A stretch of DNA of 64,000 nucleotides from a virus (IMGVR_UViG_3300049001_000080:1-64000); one strand, 5' to 3'; shown: positions 23,836 to 31,311, counted from the stretch's first letter. Numbers and translations are program-made. Notes: generated by a model not told the origin, from the letters alone.

Positions 23836-24311
23836 CAGGACCCCTCTCCGGCGGGGAGCGCGAGCAGCCGGGGCGGGGCGACACCGGCACGCCAGGCCCG
23901 CTCCACCTCCGCCACCACGCGTGGCCCCACCACCGTGTCGTCAGGCAGGACGAGGTGGGCGAGAAACTCCTCCTCGAACGTGGTGATGCCGGTCTCGACG
24001 GCCTCCAGCTTGGCCTTGATGGCCAGCGCCAGGGCGCGCCACCGGCGCCGGATCTCGCCCTCCCAGGCCGCCTTGCGCGCGCCCTTGTCGGTTCGGACGC
24101 GCCCGCCGGGGGTCGTGGCGAACTGCGAGTCGCCCTCGCTCGGGAGGTCCAGCTCGAAGCGCACCTTGCGCTCGGCGACGATGAACGTGATCATCGCCCG
24201 GTCGCCCTCCCAGCCGTACCCGAACCCACTGGCGCCGTAGCGCCGCAGCGTCTTGGAGATCTCCATCTGCGACTGCTCGGGGCTCACGGTGGTGCCCTCG
24301 GCGTAGCTCAT
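23835..24311 (-). CDS. Conserved-type phage hypothetical protein, 158 aa
   Basis: Sequence features such as SYAEGTTVSPEQSQMEISK, RRYGASGFGYGWEGD, MITFIVAERKVRFELDLP and ITTFEEEFLAHLVLPD are of a type often met in actinobacterial phages and prophages as a soluble protein of unknown role. It is coupled to the Thg1-like gene by a TGATG overlap. The ATG at 24309-24311 follows a leader containing CCGCCAGCGAG. No function is assigned. Confidence 0.7.
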   Translation of the reverse strand: MSYAEGTTVSPEQSQMEISKTLRRYGASGFGYGWEGDRAMITFIVAERKVRFELDLPSEGDSQFATTPGGRVRTDKGARKAAWEGEIRRRWRALALAIKAKLEAVETGITTFEEEFLAHLVLPDDTVVGPRVVAEVERAWRAGVAPPRLLALPAGEGS

Positions 24312-24472
24312 ACTCGTCCCCCACTCGCTGGCGGTCAGGTCCTCAAGGCTGGCACGGCCGCCAGCCGGCTGTCAACTTTCCTTGATACCCCACTCGATGT
24401 ACGTTGCGCGAGCTGGGCCGAAGGTGGTAGGCCTCCCTGCGTCCCTGCTCCAGACGACGTATGGAGGTCCCC

Positions 24473-24739
24473 ATGCTCCGCAAGCTCGCGCTCCGCGCCA
24501 CCGTCGCCCTCGGGCTCACGGCCGGGCTGATCGGTGGCCCCGCGCTCGCCGCCTCCGCGGCCCCCTCCGCACCCGCATCAGCGGTGGCTCCGGCCGTGGA
24601 CGTGTGCGGCACGGTACGGGCCCTGGCGGCCCCGCTGCTGGCCCTCGGCCTGCCGGTCAACACGGTGGTCCAGATCGTGTTCGGGCTCCTGGGCGGCACG
24701 GTCCAGATCCCCGAGATCCGGGCCTGCCTCGGCCTGTAG
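24473..24739 (+). CDS. Small exported protein (only plus-strand gene)
   Basis: An 88-residue protein has a classical signal peptide: LRK, a hydrophobic core (ALGLTAGLIGGPALA) and cleavage probably after AASAA. The mature part is short, hydrophobic, Gly/Leu-rich and holds two cysteines (VCG near 43-45 and ACLGL at the end) that could pair. ATG 24473 has GGAGG five bases upstream. It is the only gene pointing right and converges on a bidirectional hairpin. It may act at the cell surface, for example in superinfection exclusion, but that is speculation. Confidence 0.75.
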   Translation: MLRKLALRATVALGLTAGLIGGPALAASAAPSAPASAVAPAVDVCGTVRALAAPLLALGLPVNTVVQIVFGLLGGTVQIPEIRACLGL

Positions 24740-24783
24740 CCTGGCCGTAGGTCTTCCCCTCGCGGCACCAGAGCCGCACGCAG

Positions 24784-24824
24784 GAGCAGGGCCGTACCGG
24801 GTGGGTGACGGTACGGCCCTGCTC
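24784..24824. terminator. Bidirectional terminator between convergent genes
   Basis: Perfect 16-bp inverted repeat (24784-24799 and 24809-24824) with a nine-base loop, lying between the ends of the plus-strand gene (24739) and the minus-strand 43-aa gene (24852). Confidence 0.8.
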
Positions 24825-24834
24825 GTCTTGCCGG

Positions 24835-24846
24835 GATACTTCTATC
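24835..24846 (-). repeat. GATAGAAGTATC motif, copy 1
   Basis: The minus-strand 12-mer GATAGAAGTATC (GATA and TATC half-sites around GAAG) recurs at 33020 and 61075. Here it sits between the convergent terminator and a gene end. Confidence 0.6.
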
Positions 24847-24851
24847 TTGCC

Positions 24852-24983
24852 CTACCGGGTGGTGGCGGTCTTCGCTCCGCGGTGCACCTGGCGGTCGTGG
24901 ACGGCGGCGAGGAACTCCGCCTCCTTCGGGGGGTGCTCTGCGCTCCCATTGGTCTTGCACGGCTCGCAGTTGACGGTGGCCAT
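24852..24983 (-). CDS. Small CxxC protein, 43 aa
   Basis: The product starts MATVNCEPCKTNGSAEHPPK and ends in a basic tail; one CxxC pair could bind metal as a dimer or be redox-active. ATG 24981-24983 follows AGGAGG within the CCGCCAGGAGG leader, and a good promoter lies 40 bases upstream, so this short gene looks genuinely expressed. No function is known. Confidence 0.65.
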   Translation of the reverse strand: MATVNCEPCKTNGSAEHPPKEAEFLAAVHDRQVHRGAKTATTR

Positions 24984-24986
24984 GGG

Positions 24987-25000
24987 TCCTCCTGGCGGTC
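24987..25000 (-). promoter_or_regulatory. Extended ribosome-binding leader of the 43-aa gene
   Basis: Minus-strand GACCGCCAGGAGGA three bases before the start; a shared-leader member. Confidence 0.5.
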
Positions 25001-25025
25001 TGGCGGGTGCTGGCGGTCGACCCTG

Positions 25026-25054
25026 ACGCTAGGCCGTCTACGGGAGGGTGTCAA
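25026..25054 (-). promoter_or_regulatory. Sigma-70-type promoter for the 43-aa gene
   Basis: On the minus strand TTGACA (25054-25049), a 17-base spacer and TAGCGT (25031-25026) form a good consensus match. The predicted start of transcription leaves a leader of about 35 bases before ATG 24983. Confidence 0.65.
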
Positions 25055-25068
25055 GTTTCTCTGGCAGT

Positions 25069-25120
25069 ATCGGCCGGTCTGGCGGCTAGTCGTCATCGGC
25101 CGGTCTGGCGGCTAGTCGTC
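25069..25120. repeat. Perfect 26-bp tandem duplication at a stop codon
   Basis: Positions 25069-25094 and 25095-25120 are identical. Copy two contains the last codons and TAG stop of the gene ending at 25112; copy one is an untranslated duplicate. Confidence 0.85.
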
Positions 25121-25864
25121 GCCGAGCAGCAGCGACCGCTCGCCCTTCGGGGTGGCGCGCACCTCGTCCCAGTCGACGTCCTCGCGCCGCAGGAGCGCGT
25201 CGACGTCGGAGAGCCGGTACATCGGCACCCGTATCGTGCGACCCCTGGCCATGCCCCGCCCGGAGACCTCCTGGTGCTCGGCGGGCTCGATCCAGCCGCG
25301 CCGCACGACGTGGTCCCAGTCGCTCTTGCGGATGCCCAGCCGGCGCCGGCACTGGCCGGGGTGCAGCAGTGTGCGGGCGGCCCGGCGGTGCGGTCGTTCG
25401 GCCACCACCTCGGCGACGAGGGTCGCCTCCAGCGCGTCGACGTCGGGGGCCGCGAACGCCGGTCGGGCGCCCTCGCGGCGGGGCGGGATCGGCGCCAGCG
25501 CCCCGCGGCGCACCAGCTCCTCGACGTCCTCTGTCCACGCGTCCACGCCCAGCCGCTCGTACAGCCGACGGGAGGCCCAGTAGGCCGTCATCGGGCGGTC
25601 GCCGCCGGCCGCCTCGGGGACGACCTTGGCCAGGATGCCGGCGTGGCCCTCGGCCAGCTCGATCGACCACCGCTCCAAGACCTGACCACTCCGGGCCAGC
25701 GTGGTGCTACGGTCCGGCTCCGGCACGACCCCCGTCCGCCGTCGGGCGGCGGCGAGCTGCCAGCTCGGTACGTCGAGGAGCATCGCGAGCGTGCCGGGGG
25801 TGTAGTAGCCCCGCTCGCGGGCGTGCAGGCGCGCCAGCTCGGGGTCGGTGAGGTCCTCGGTCAC
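25112..25864 (-). CDS. Helix-turn-helix-rich hypothetical regulator
   Basis: The 250-residue basic protein contains at least two helix-turn-helix-like stretches (YYTPGTLAMLLDVPSWQLAAA near residue 20; HPGQCRRRLGIRKSDWDHVVRRG near residue 170), and a C-terminal MYRLSDVDALL strand-helix like that of winged-helix wings. It probably binds DNA. GTG 25862-25864 overlaps the stop of the upstream metalloprotease-like gene (GTGA). Its target is unknown. Confidence 0.6.
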   Translation of the reverse strand: MTEDLTDPELARLHARERGYYTPGTLAMLLDVPSWQLAAARRRTGVVPEPDRSTTLARSGQVLERWSIELAEGHAGILAKVVPEAAGGDRPMTAYWASRRLYERLGVDAWTEDVEELVRRGALAPIPPRREGARPAFAAPDVDALEATLVAEVVAERPHRRAARTLLHPGQCRRRLGIRKSDWDHVVRRGWIEPAEHQEVSGRGMARGRTIRVPMYRLSDVDALLRREDVDWDEVRATPKGERSLLLGDD

Positions 25865-26364
25865 GGGCTCGTCCTGGCTGCCACGCGGGCCGGCGACGCC
25901 GTGACGGGACGCGGCGTGGGCACGAGGGCGGTGGACACCCTGACCCGCCGCTCACGCAGGCTGCCGCGCAGCTCAGCGCGGCACTCGCGACCGATGAAGT
26001 GGTCGACCAGCGCGAGGTAGATGCCACAGAACTCCGGACCGTGGGCGGCGTACTGGTGGTGCCAGGCGAAGACGTGGGCGACCTCGTGCAGGACGATCAG
26101 TCGGTTCCAGGCGAAGGGAGGCAGCACGATGCGGCCGTCTGGCCACGCCGTGGCCGACACCCTCGTCCGCCTCTCGGCGACGGGTACGACCTGCTGGCTC
26201 CACCGGGCCCGCACCCACCTGGACCGGTTGACCTTGGCGACGAACTCCTCGACCTGGGGCCACTCCATGGGCTGGTGCCAGCAGTCGCCGAGGGCGTCCT
26301 CAGCCTCGTAGACACGCTTGCACATGGTGTCACGCGGTGGCTTGCCGTCGAGGGTGGTCACCAC
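25861..26364 (-). CDS. HExxH metallohydrolase-like protein (first of two)
   Basis: About 167 residues with the zinc site HEVAH at residues 93-97, followed by HGPEFCGIYLALVDHFIG where a further metal ligand is expected. The layout matches the SprT-like/TIGR04338-type putative metallohydrolases found in actinobacteria and their phages. The next-but-one upstream gene is a paralogue. GTG 26362-26364 has AAGGA six bases upstream; GTG 26359-26361 gives a GTGA overlap. Substrate is unknown. Confidence 0.75.
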   Translation of the reverse strand: MVTTLDGKPPRDTMCKRVYEAEDALGDCWHQPMEWPQVEEFVAKVNRSRWVRARWSQQVVPVAERRTRVSATAWPDGRIVLPPFAWNRLIVLHEVAHVFAWHHQYAAHGPEFCGIYLALVDHFIGRECRAELRGSLRERRVRVSTALVPTPRPVTASPARVAARTSP

Positions 26365-26582
26365 GGGCCGTCCTTCGTCATCAGGTGGTCCGCGACCTGG
26401 GCGGCCATCCCCAGGCCAGGCATGTTCGCGCCGAGTCGGGCGTGCTCGGCGTGCAGGCTCTCGCCCATGAGCCAGTCCGCGACCTGCGACGCGGGCAGCG
26501 TCAGAGTCACCTCGGAGCTGGAGCGGCGGAGCAGCCGCGCGACGTGGGCGAGCCGCTCGGTGTCGACCCCGTTGACGATCAC
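26358..26582 (-). CDS. Small hypothetical protein, 74 aa
   Basis: A helical protein of about 74 residues (ERLAHVARLLRRSSSEVTLTLP) encoded between the two HExxH genes and coupled to both by four-base overlaps. No known domain. It may function with one of these proteins; that rests on gene order only. Confidence 0.55.
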   Translation of the reverse strand: MIVNGVDTERLAHVARLLRRSSSEVTLTLPASQVADWLMGESLHAEHARLGANMPGLGMAAQVADHLMTKDGPW

Positions 26583-27076
26583 GCCGCCCGCCTCGCCGGG
26601 TGGTCGACCACCAGGGTGTCGACCGGGTGGATGCCTCGCCTCTCCAGCTCCCTGCGGAGCAGGCGCTCGGCGGGGGCGCCGACGAACTTGCGCAGCAGCG
26701 CGAGGTAGACCCCGCAGAACTCGGGGCCGTGCGGCTCGTCGGCGAACTTCGAGGTCGCTCGGTGCGCGATCTCGTGCAGCAGGTAGACCGGACCCCGGGC
26801 GCCGGGCGACAGGTGTATCTCGCCCTTGCCCGTGACGTAGGCGCCCCGGCCGTGCCGCTCCCTCACGGGGGTGGCGTCCAGGCCGGGCCAGCGCTCCTGC
26901 ACCCAGGGGCTGCTCAAGACGTTGTAGACGTACGCCACGACCTCGGGCCAGTCGAGCTGGATCAGCATCAGGCCGCGGACCGTGCCGGGCCGGCCGAGCC
27001 AGAACGCCTCCCGCTCGGCCTCGTACATCCGGGCCTGGACTCTCCCCGGCGCCACCTCCGGCATGGCGGCGGTCAC
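26579..27076 (-). CDS. HExxH metallohydrolase-like protein (second of two)
   Basis: A 165-residue protein with HEIAH at residues 101-105 and EPHGPEFCGVYLALLRKFVG downstream, closely parallel to the protein at 25861-26364 (HGPEFCG-YLAL is common to both). It fits the same SprT-like/TIGR04338-type zinc metallohydrolase pattern. The GTG at 27074-27076 overlaps the upstream stop. The duplication suggests divergence of two related activities or substrates. Confidence 0.75.
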   Translation of the reverse strand: MTAAMPEVAPGRVQARMYEAEREAFWLGRPGTVRGLMLIQLDWPEVVAYVYNVLSSPWVQERWPGLDATPVRERHGRGAYVTGKGEIHLSPGARGPVYLLHEIAHRATSKFADEPHGPEFCGVYLALLRKFVGAPAERLLRRELERRGIHPVDTLVVDHPARRAA

Positions 27077-27360
27077 CGGGCCGCCCGCCTCTCGCGCAGC
27101 CACAGGCCCAGCTCGCCGCCACCGCGGCCGGTGCAGTACGTGACGAGGGCCAGCACCGGCGGCCAGCCGTACCATCCCGGCAGGCCCAGCGTGGACGCTC
27201 CGACGCCCACCCCCATGAGCAGCGGGAACCACCTCACGTACAGCCGGGCTTCCCTCGTTCGATCCTCTGCGCTCCCTGGCTGACGGTAGGCCACGTAGAG
27301 CATGACGAGCGACGACACCGGCACGCTCCAGAGGAGGGCCAGGAGCACGAGCGGCGGCAT
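27073..27360 (-). CDS. Small multi-span membrane protein
   Basis: A 95-residue protein with three hydrophobic stretches (LVLLALLWSVPVSSLVMLYV, FPLLMGVGVGASTLGL, WPPVLALVTYCTG) and an Arg-rich C-terminal tail, so it is probably an inner-membrane protein. ATG 27358-27360 overlaps the upstream stop (TGATG). No family recognised. Confidence 0.6.
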   Translation of the reverse strand: MPPLVLLALLWSVPVSSLVMLYVAYRQPGSAEDRTREARLYVRWFPLLMGVGVGASTLGLPGWYGWPPVLALVTYCTGRGGGELGLWLRERRAAR

Positions 27361-27614
27361 CACGCCTCCCCGTCCGGCGCGAACAGGCGGTCCTGGCACG
27401 CCTGGCACGTGCCGGTGATGCCGTACTCGCGTCGGCTGGCGTCGTCCCTGAACGCGCCCGCCGGCAGGGTCTGTCCGCAGCCGATCGGGGGCGAGACGCA
27501 GCGGCCCTCCGCGGTGGCGACGGGCACCTCGGCCCTGGCGTCCCGCATCTCGGCGAGGACCTGGTCCATCGTGGCCACCATCCAGGCCGGCGCCCTAGGC
27601 TCCACGGCGCTCAC
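27360..27614 (-). CDS. Small zinc-binding-type protein, 84 aa
   Basis: Four cysteines in two groups (RCVSPPIGCG and GTCQACQDRL) suggest a zinc knuckle after a helical N-terminal half. GTG 27612-27614 overlaps the Pycsar-like gene's stop. Likely a small DNA- or protein-binding factor; family not recognised. Confidence 0.55.
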   Translation of the reverse strand: MSAVEPRAPAWMVATMDQVLAEMRDARAEVPVATAEGRCVSPPIGCGQTLPAGAFRDDASRREYGITGTCQACQDRLFAPDGEA

Positions 27615-28027
27615 GGCCGACCTGCCAGCACGAGCGCCGTGAGCGCGAGGGACAGCGCGCCAGCGAGGTAGGAGGCCTGCGTGAGCCGGTACTTCCGCAT
27701 CGCCAGGCGCGACATCAGCCGCAGCGCCACCGTGGCGGTCGCGCCAGCCCGGGCTACGGTGTCCTGCGTCTCGTGGTCGTCCCGAGACGCGGCGTAGGCG
27801 ACGAAGCCGAAGTCGCCGCCCAGCCGGGGGTAGAGCACGGCGCCGGCCAGGACGGCTGTTAGCGCCCAGGCGCAGCCCGCTGCCAGCGCGAGGGGGCCGT
27901 GCGCCGTGCCGGCGAGCACCGTCACGGCCACCGTGGAGAAGCCGACCGCCACCTCCGCCTTGTGGTCGGCGCGGCCGTGCTCGGTCAGCACCCGGGCCAG
28001 CTCGCTGGTGACCGTGATCTCGGACAT
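27611..28027 (-). CDS. Pycsar-effector-like (PycTM/DUF5706-type) membrane protein
   Basis: The 138-residue protein shows the PycTM-type layout: ADHKAE at residues 20-25, two membrane segments (about 26-45 and 46-65), PRLGGDFGFVAY just after the second, an amphipathic linker, SRLAMRKYR at 106-114 and a third hydrophobic segment to the C-terminus. PycTM proteins are membrane effectors of cyclic-pyrimidine anti-phage signalling; a phage copy could block or mimic them. No cyclase gene is nearby. The call rests on pattern recognition. ATG 28025-28027 overlaps the upstream stop. Confidence 0.6.
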   Translation of the reverse strand: MSEITVTSELARVLTEHGRADHKAEVAVGFSTVAVTVLAGTAHGPLALAAGCAWALTAVLAGAVLYPRLGGDFGFVAYAASRDDHETQDTVARAGATATVALRLMSRLAMRKYRLTQASYLAGALSLALTALVLAGRP

Positions 28028-28389
28028 CAGCAGCCACACTCCAGGCTCTCGCGCATCCGGACCGAGTCCGACAGCGAGTGGTCACCCAGCACGGCGGAGG
28101 CTATGCAGGGGGCGCACTGCTGGTCGGCGCCGTAGTGCGCGGTGGCGGACCGGCCGTCGTGGCAGGTCCCGGCGTAGTACTTCTCGCACCCCTGGGACGC
28201 CAGCAGCACGGCGAGCTGGTGGGGAGTGGTCGGCCGCCAGCCGTGCTCTGTCTCCGGCGCGACGCCCTCCCACCCGCACGAGCAGCCGAAGTGCGGACGG
28301 CCGCCAGCGGCGTGGTGGTAGTGCAGGAGCCGGACCAGGTGCTCGGTGTCTTCGTCGCCGGGTGCGGGCGTGGCGGGTTTGTCGTCCAT
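28027..28389 (-). CDS. Cysteine-rich zinc-ribbon-like protein, 120 aa
   Basis: A 120-residue protein with many Cys and His residues (HYHHAAGGRPHFGCSCGWEG, CEKYYAGTC, QQCAPC, ECGC), suggesting one or more zinc sites. ATG 28387-28389 follows GAGGAG inside the CCGCCAGAGGAG leader, and it starts the small operon that includes the Pycsar-like gene. Function unknown. Confidence 0.6.
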   Translation of the reverse strand: MDDKPATPAPGDEDTEHLVRLLHYHHAAGGRPHFGCSCGWEGVAPETEHGWRPTTPHQLAVLLASQGCEKYYAGTCHDGRSATAHYGADQQCAPCIASAVLGDHSLSDSVRMRESLECGC

Positions 28390-28394
28390 GTCAT

Positions 28395-28408
28395 CTCCTC
28401 TGGCGGGG
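28395..28408 (-). promoter_or_regulatory. Extended ribosome-binding leader of the 28389 gene
   Basis: Minus-strand CCCCGCCAGAGGAG, six bases before the ATG; a shared-leader member. Confidence 0.55.
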
Positions 28409-28458
28409 TGCTACTCGCCGCCCCAGTCTAGCAGCGAGTGTCAAGGAATCTATAGAGC

Positions 28459-29772
28459 CTAGCTGACGTCGATGACGCGCACGCGGTCCGGCGTGCGGGG
28501 GTTGACGAGCTGCACCTCCTGGCCGGCAGCCTGCGCGTCGACCAGCCGGTTCAGGAGCGCGACGGCCCGGCGGACGACGTCGGTCTGGCTGGCCTCGAAG
28601 GCCGAGGCCAGCTTCGTCAACGACTCGTGGGTGGTCTCGGAGATGTTGATGGTCAGGCGGCGGGTGCCCTGCGGTCGAGCAGGGCTGCTGGCGGTCTTGC
28701 TACTGACTGGCTGGCGGAGGCTGACACGCCCCGTGAAGGCGTCCAGCTCGACCCGGCCGGCGTGACTCAGCTCGTCCAGACGCACGCTGAGATCCTCGCG
28801 GCCGAGCGCGACGTCCCCGTCAGCCGCGCGGCGAGCCAGCCGGAGCACGACCTCGCCGTACAGGTTCTCCAGGGCGACCCAGGTGCCCCCGGCGGTCAGG
28901 TAGCTGGTGAGCACGCCGAGGATCGCGTCGTCGAGAGCCTCGGGGGAGGGCTTCCCGCCGGGGTACTCGGGCGGCACGAGACGCACCGAGTGCTCGCTGT
29001 CGCCGTGCTGGATGGCGCCGGAGCCGACCAGCACGGCGAGGCGCGCGTAGACGGACGACACGCGGCTACCCAGCCCGTGCAGCTCGTCGAGGACCTCCTC
29101 GACGACCACAGCCGTGCCACGCCAGGTTGGCCCGGCGGCCTCACGGCGTCGCCCGAGGACCTCCAACAGCTTCGCGTCGATCTGCTGGGCCGTGCTGGCG
29201 GCCTCGGGCCTCGGGGACACCCGCTGACGGGCGCGCTCCGCCTGGTCCGTCAGCTGGCGCATCTTGGCGAGGGCGGCGGACGGCTCGGCCTCCTGCGCCG
29301 GGGGGTCGACCATCTTGTAGCCGCCGCCGTGTGGGAGGTCCTTGTCGTAGACGATCCGCCCGGCCGAACCGCGGCGCAGGAGGCCGATCAGCACGTCCTC
29401 GTCGATCTGATCGAAGTCGACGTAGTCCTCGCCACCGTGCTCAGCCAGCCACGCGAACGCGCCGGTGCGCAGCTCGGGGAGCAGGTCGTACGCGGTGATG
29501 GCGTCCGCGCCAGCCCTGATCAGCAAGGCCTGCGTCTTGCGCGTCAGGTAGGCGGCCAGGCTCTGGACCCGCTCGACGCGCTCGGCCACGCGGTGGACCT
29601 CGATGAGCACGGCGTTCGGCGTGGCCCGCTTGGCCAGGAGTCCGGCGGCCTGGTGCGCCAGCACCTCGACGGTCTTGCCGTCGTAGGCGGCGTCGCTCAT
29701 GACCATCAGCACGGCGTCGTCGATCTGAGCGACCGTCGGCACGCCTCCGGTGTAGGGCGGGGTAGCGGGCAT
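28459..29772 (-). CDS. RHH-domain transcriptional regulator
   Basis: The 437-residue protein ends in a ribbon-helix-helix (RRLTINISETTHESLTKLA, then QTDVVRRAVALLNRLVDA, residues about 372-418). Upstream are helical segments with repeated winged-helix-like stretches (IDDAVLMVMSDAAYDGKTVEVLAHQA; LDDAILGVLTSYLTAGG; IDAKLLEVLGRRREA), suggesting three degenerate repeats. It probably acts as a multidomain DNA-binding regulator. ATG 29770-29772 has GAGGAGGAG just upstream, and direct repeats lie upstream of it. Confidence 0.7.
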   Translation of the reverse strand: MPATPPYTGGVPTVAQIDDAVLMVMSDAAYDGKTVEVLAHQAAGLLAKRATPNAVLIEVHRVAERVERVQSLAAYLTRKTQALLIRAGADAITAYDLLPELRTGAFAWLAEHGGEDYVDFDQIDEDVLIGLLRRGSAGRIVYDKDLPHGGGYKMVDPPAQEAEPSAALAKMRQLTDQAERARQRVSPRPEAASTAQQIDAKLLEVLGRRREAAGPTWRGTAVVVEEVLDELHGLGSRVSSVYARLAVLVGSGAIQHGDSEHSVRLVPPEYPGGKPSPEALDDAILGVLTSYLTAGGTWVALENLYGEVVLRLARRAADGDVALGREDLSVRLDELSHAGRVELDAFTGRVSLRQPVSSKTASSPARPQGTRRLTINISETTHESLTKLASAFEASQTDVVRRAVALLNRLVDAQAAGQEVQLVNPRTPDRVRVIDVS

Positions 29773-29775
29773 GGC

Positions 29776-29828
29776 TCCTCCTCGTACAGATATCGTCTGC
29801 ACGATTACCGCACGATCCGCGCACACTC
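29776..29828 (-). promoter_or_regulatory. Promoter/operator region of the RHH regulator
   Basis: The plus strand has two GCACGAT repeats 11 bases apart (GCACGATTACC, GCACGATCCG) and an imperfect CAGATATCGTCTG palindrome; the minus strand has TTGACG about 50 bases before the ATG. RHH proteins commonly bind such short repeats near their own promoters, so autoregulation is plausible. Confidence 0.45.
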
Positions 29829-29829
29829 G

Positions 29830-30345
29830 TCAAGCCCGCGTGCAGGCGGCCAGGAGCAGGCCGGCATAGTGCCAGGCCAGCGCCCACTCAGTGGCCGACC
29901 TAGGCGCCCAGCGCTGGATCTCGCGCACCCACTCGGCCTGGTCCCGGCGACTCAGGGCCTGCACGCGGTACGGCCCGTGCTCCGGCGCCTCCCGCTGGAT
30001 GACCGCGCACACCTCGGCGTCGGTCCGGAGCCCGTCGACGTCCAGGCAGCCTGCGGGGGTGACGACGACCGCGTGCACCCAGTCGACCGCCTCCTCGGAG
30101 CGGTACAGCACGCCGTCCCGCCCGCGGACCATCCGCCCCATCGGGACCGAGCTGCACACCAGCCCGACGGGGTGACTGGAGCGCTCGGACAGCGCCAGCG
30201 CTAGGGCGGCGCACTGGCCGTGCCGGTAGAGCGCGAGCACCTCGTCGTCGATCAGCTCGGGCGACACACGGAGCTGGCCGTCCGGGTCGCGTACGTCGGC
30301 GAAGGCGTCGACCTCGGGCCGGACTGGCGGGATCGCCTCGGTCAT
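29830..30345 (-). CDS. Possible papain/transglutaminase-like protein
   Basis: The 171-residue protein has YRHGQCAALALALSE at residues 40-54 and DWVHAVVVTPAGCLDVDG at about 88-105. A Cys at the start of a helix followed by a His on a strand and an Asp fits the catalytic order of papain-like or transglutaminase-like folds. This is a motif-level inference with no family match. ATG 30343-30345 follows GAGGAGG. Confidence 0.5.
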   Translation of the reverse strand: MTEAIPPVRPEVDAFADVRDPDGQLRVSPELIDDEVLALYRHGQCAALALALSERSSHPVGLVCSSVPMGRMVRGRDGVLYRSEEAVDWVHAVVVTPAGCLDVDGLRTDAEVCAVIQREAPEHGPYRVQALSRRDQAEWVREIQRWAPRSATEWALAWHYAGLLLAACTRA

Positions 30346-30360
30346 CGTGATCCTCCTCGG

Positions 30361-31311
30361 TCAGGCGCTCCAGCTCGCGACGGCGCCGCAGCCGACGGGT
30401 GTGCGGGCTGCCTCCTCGACGATCTCGGCGATGCTCAGGTCCTGACGGAAGGTGTGCCCGACGGTCTGCTCGACGGCGAGGTACTCCTGGGCCAGCTCGG
30501 GGTTGAGCTGGGCAGCTCGCACGAGGGCCGGCTTCGATGACAACACGCAAAAGCAGCAGCTCAGGCGAGGCATGCCGGCGGCGTACGCGGGGTGCACCTC
30601 CAGCTCGCGCGAGCGCAGCCGGTCCCAGACCTGCGCGTCGGTCCAGTCGTGGATCGGCAGCCAGCGGGTGACCTCGCGCTTGCTGTTGCTGGCCGAGTCC
30701 AGGCTCAGCGCCGACTTCTTGGCCCGAGCCGGCGACTCGGCCGCCCGGATGCCGAGGCAGTTGAGGATGCGCACCGGGCGGTCCAGGGCCAGTTCGGCCA
30801 CCAACCGGGTGAGCAGCTTCTTGACCTGGGAGGTCTTCTGGTCGCTGGTGCAGTACCGCGCGGTACTACTCGGCCAGGCAGGCGTGTTGCGCTTCCGAGC
30901 CGCCTGATCCAGCAGACGGTCGTGCTCGGCCCGCTGCCGCTGCGCGGCATCGAGGCTCACGTCGACAGCCGGGACCAAACAGTCCGCCTCGGCCACGTAC
31001 GCAGCGGCTTCGGCGTCCAAGGTGACCCGACGCTGCACGATCTGGTCGAGCAGGTCGCCCTGCGGCCGGCGCACGACCTCGAACCGAATCGGTCCGCCGG
31101 TGGCGTCGTAGCGACGGACCTGCCGCTCGGCCAGCTCGCGGGTGCCCTCCCACTCAACTCGGCCTAGGTCGGCGTGCACGGCGACGATCCGGGACCGCTC
31201 CACCCCCGCGGCGTCGCACCGCTCGACCAGCCAGTCCAGCATCGCCAGAGAGTCCTTGCCGGCGCTGGTGTTGATCAGGACGTAGTCGTAGCTGGTCAGG
31301 TCGACGGTCAT
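30361..31311 (-). CDS. PAPS-reductase-like (adenine nucleotide alpha-hydrolase) protein
   Basis: The 316-residue protein has the PP-loop INTSAGKDSLAML (residues 13-25), VVAVHADLG-type strand, WPSSTARYCTSDQKT, ILNCLGIRAAESPAR and a C-terminal CCFC. These match phage members of the PAPS reductase/DndC-like superfamily, which activate substrates by adenylylation or reduce adenylyl-sulfate. It could act in nucleic acid or sulfur modification; the true substrate is not known. ATG 31309-31311 is preceded by CCGCCAGACAGGAG. Confidence 0.78.
   Translation of the reverse strand: MTVDLTSYDYVLINTSAGKDSLAMLDWLVERCDAAGVERSRIVAVHADLGRVEWEGTRELAERQVRRYDATGGPIRFEVVRRPQGDLLDQIVQRRVTLDAEAAAYVAEADCLVPAVDVSLDAAQRQRAEHDRLLDQAARKRNTPAWPSSTARYCTSDQKTSQVKKLLTRLVAELALDRPVRILNCLGIRAAESPARAKKSALSLDSASNSKREVTRWLPIHDWTDAQVWDRLRSRELEVHPAYAAGMPRLSCCFCVLSSKPALVRAAQLNPELAQEYLAVEQTVGHTFRQDLSIAEIVEEAARTPVGCGAVASWSA

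Noticed and set aside
24473-24739. Chaplin-like or lipoprotein assignment for the exported protein
   Set aside because: Cys spacing and the absence of a lipobox or chaplin signature do not support either; only export is claimed.
28439-28444. TTGACA as a promoter for the gene starting at 28389
   Set aside because: No -10 hexamer occurs at 16-18 bases; TAGACT is only eight bases away.
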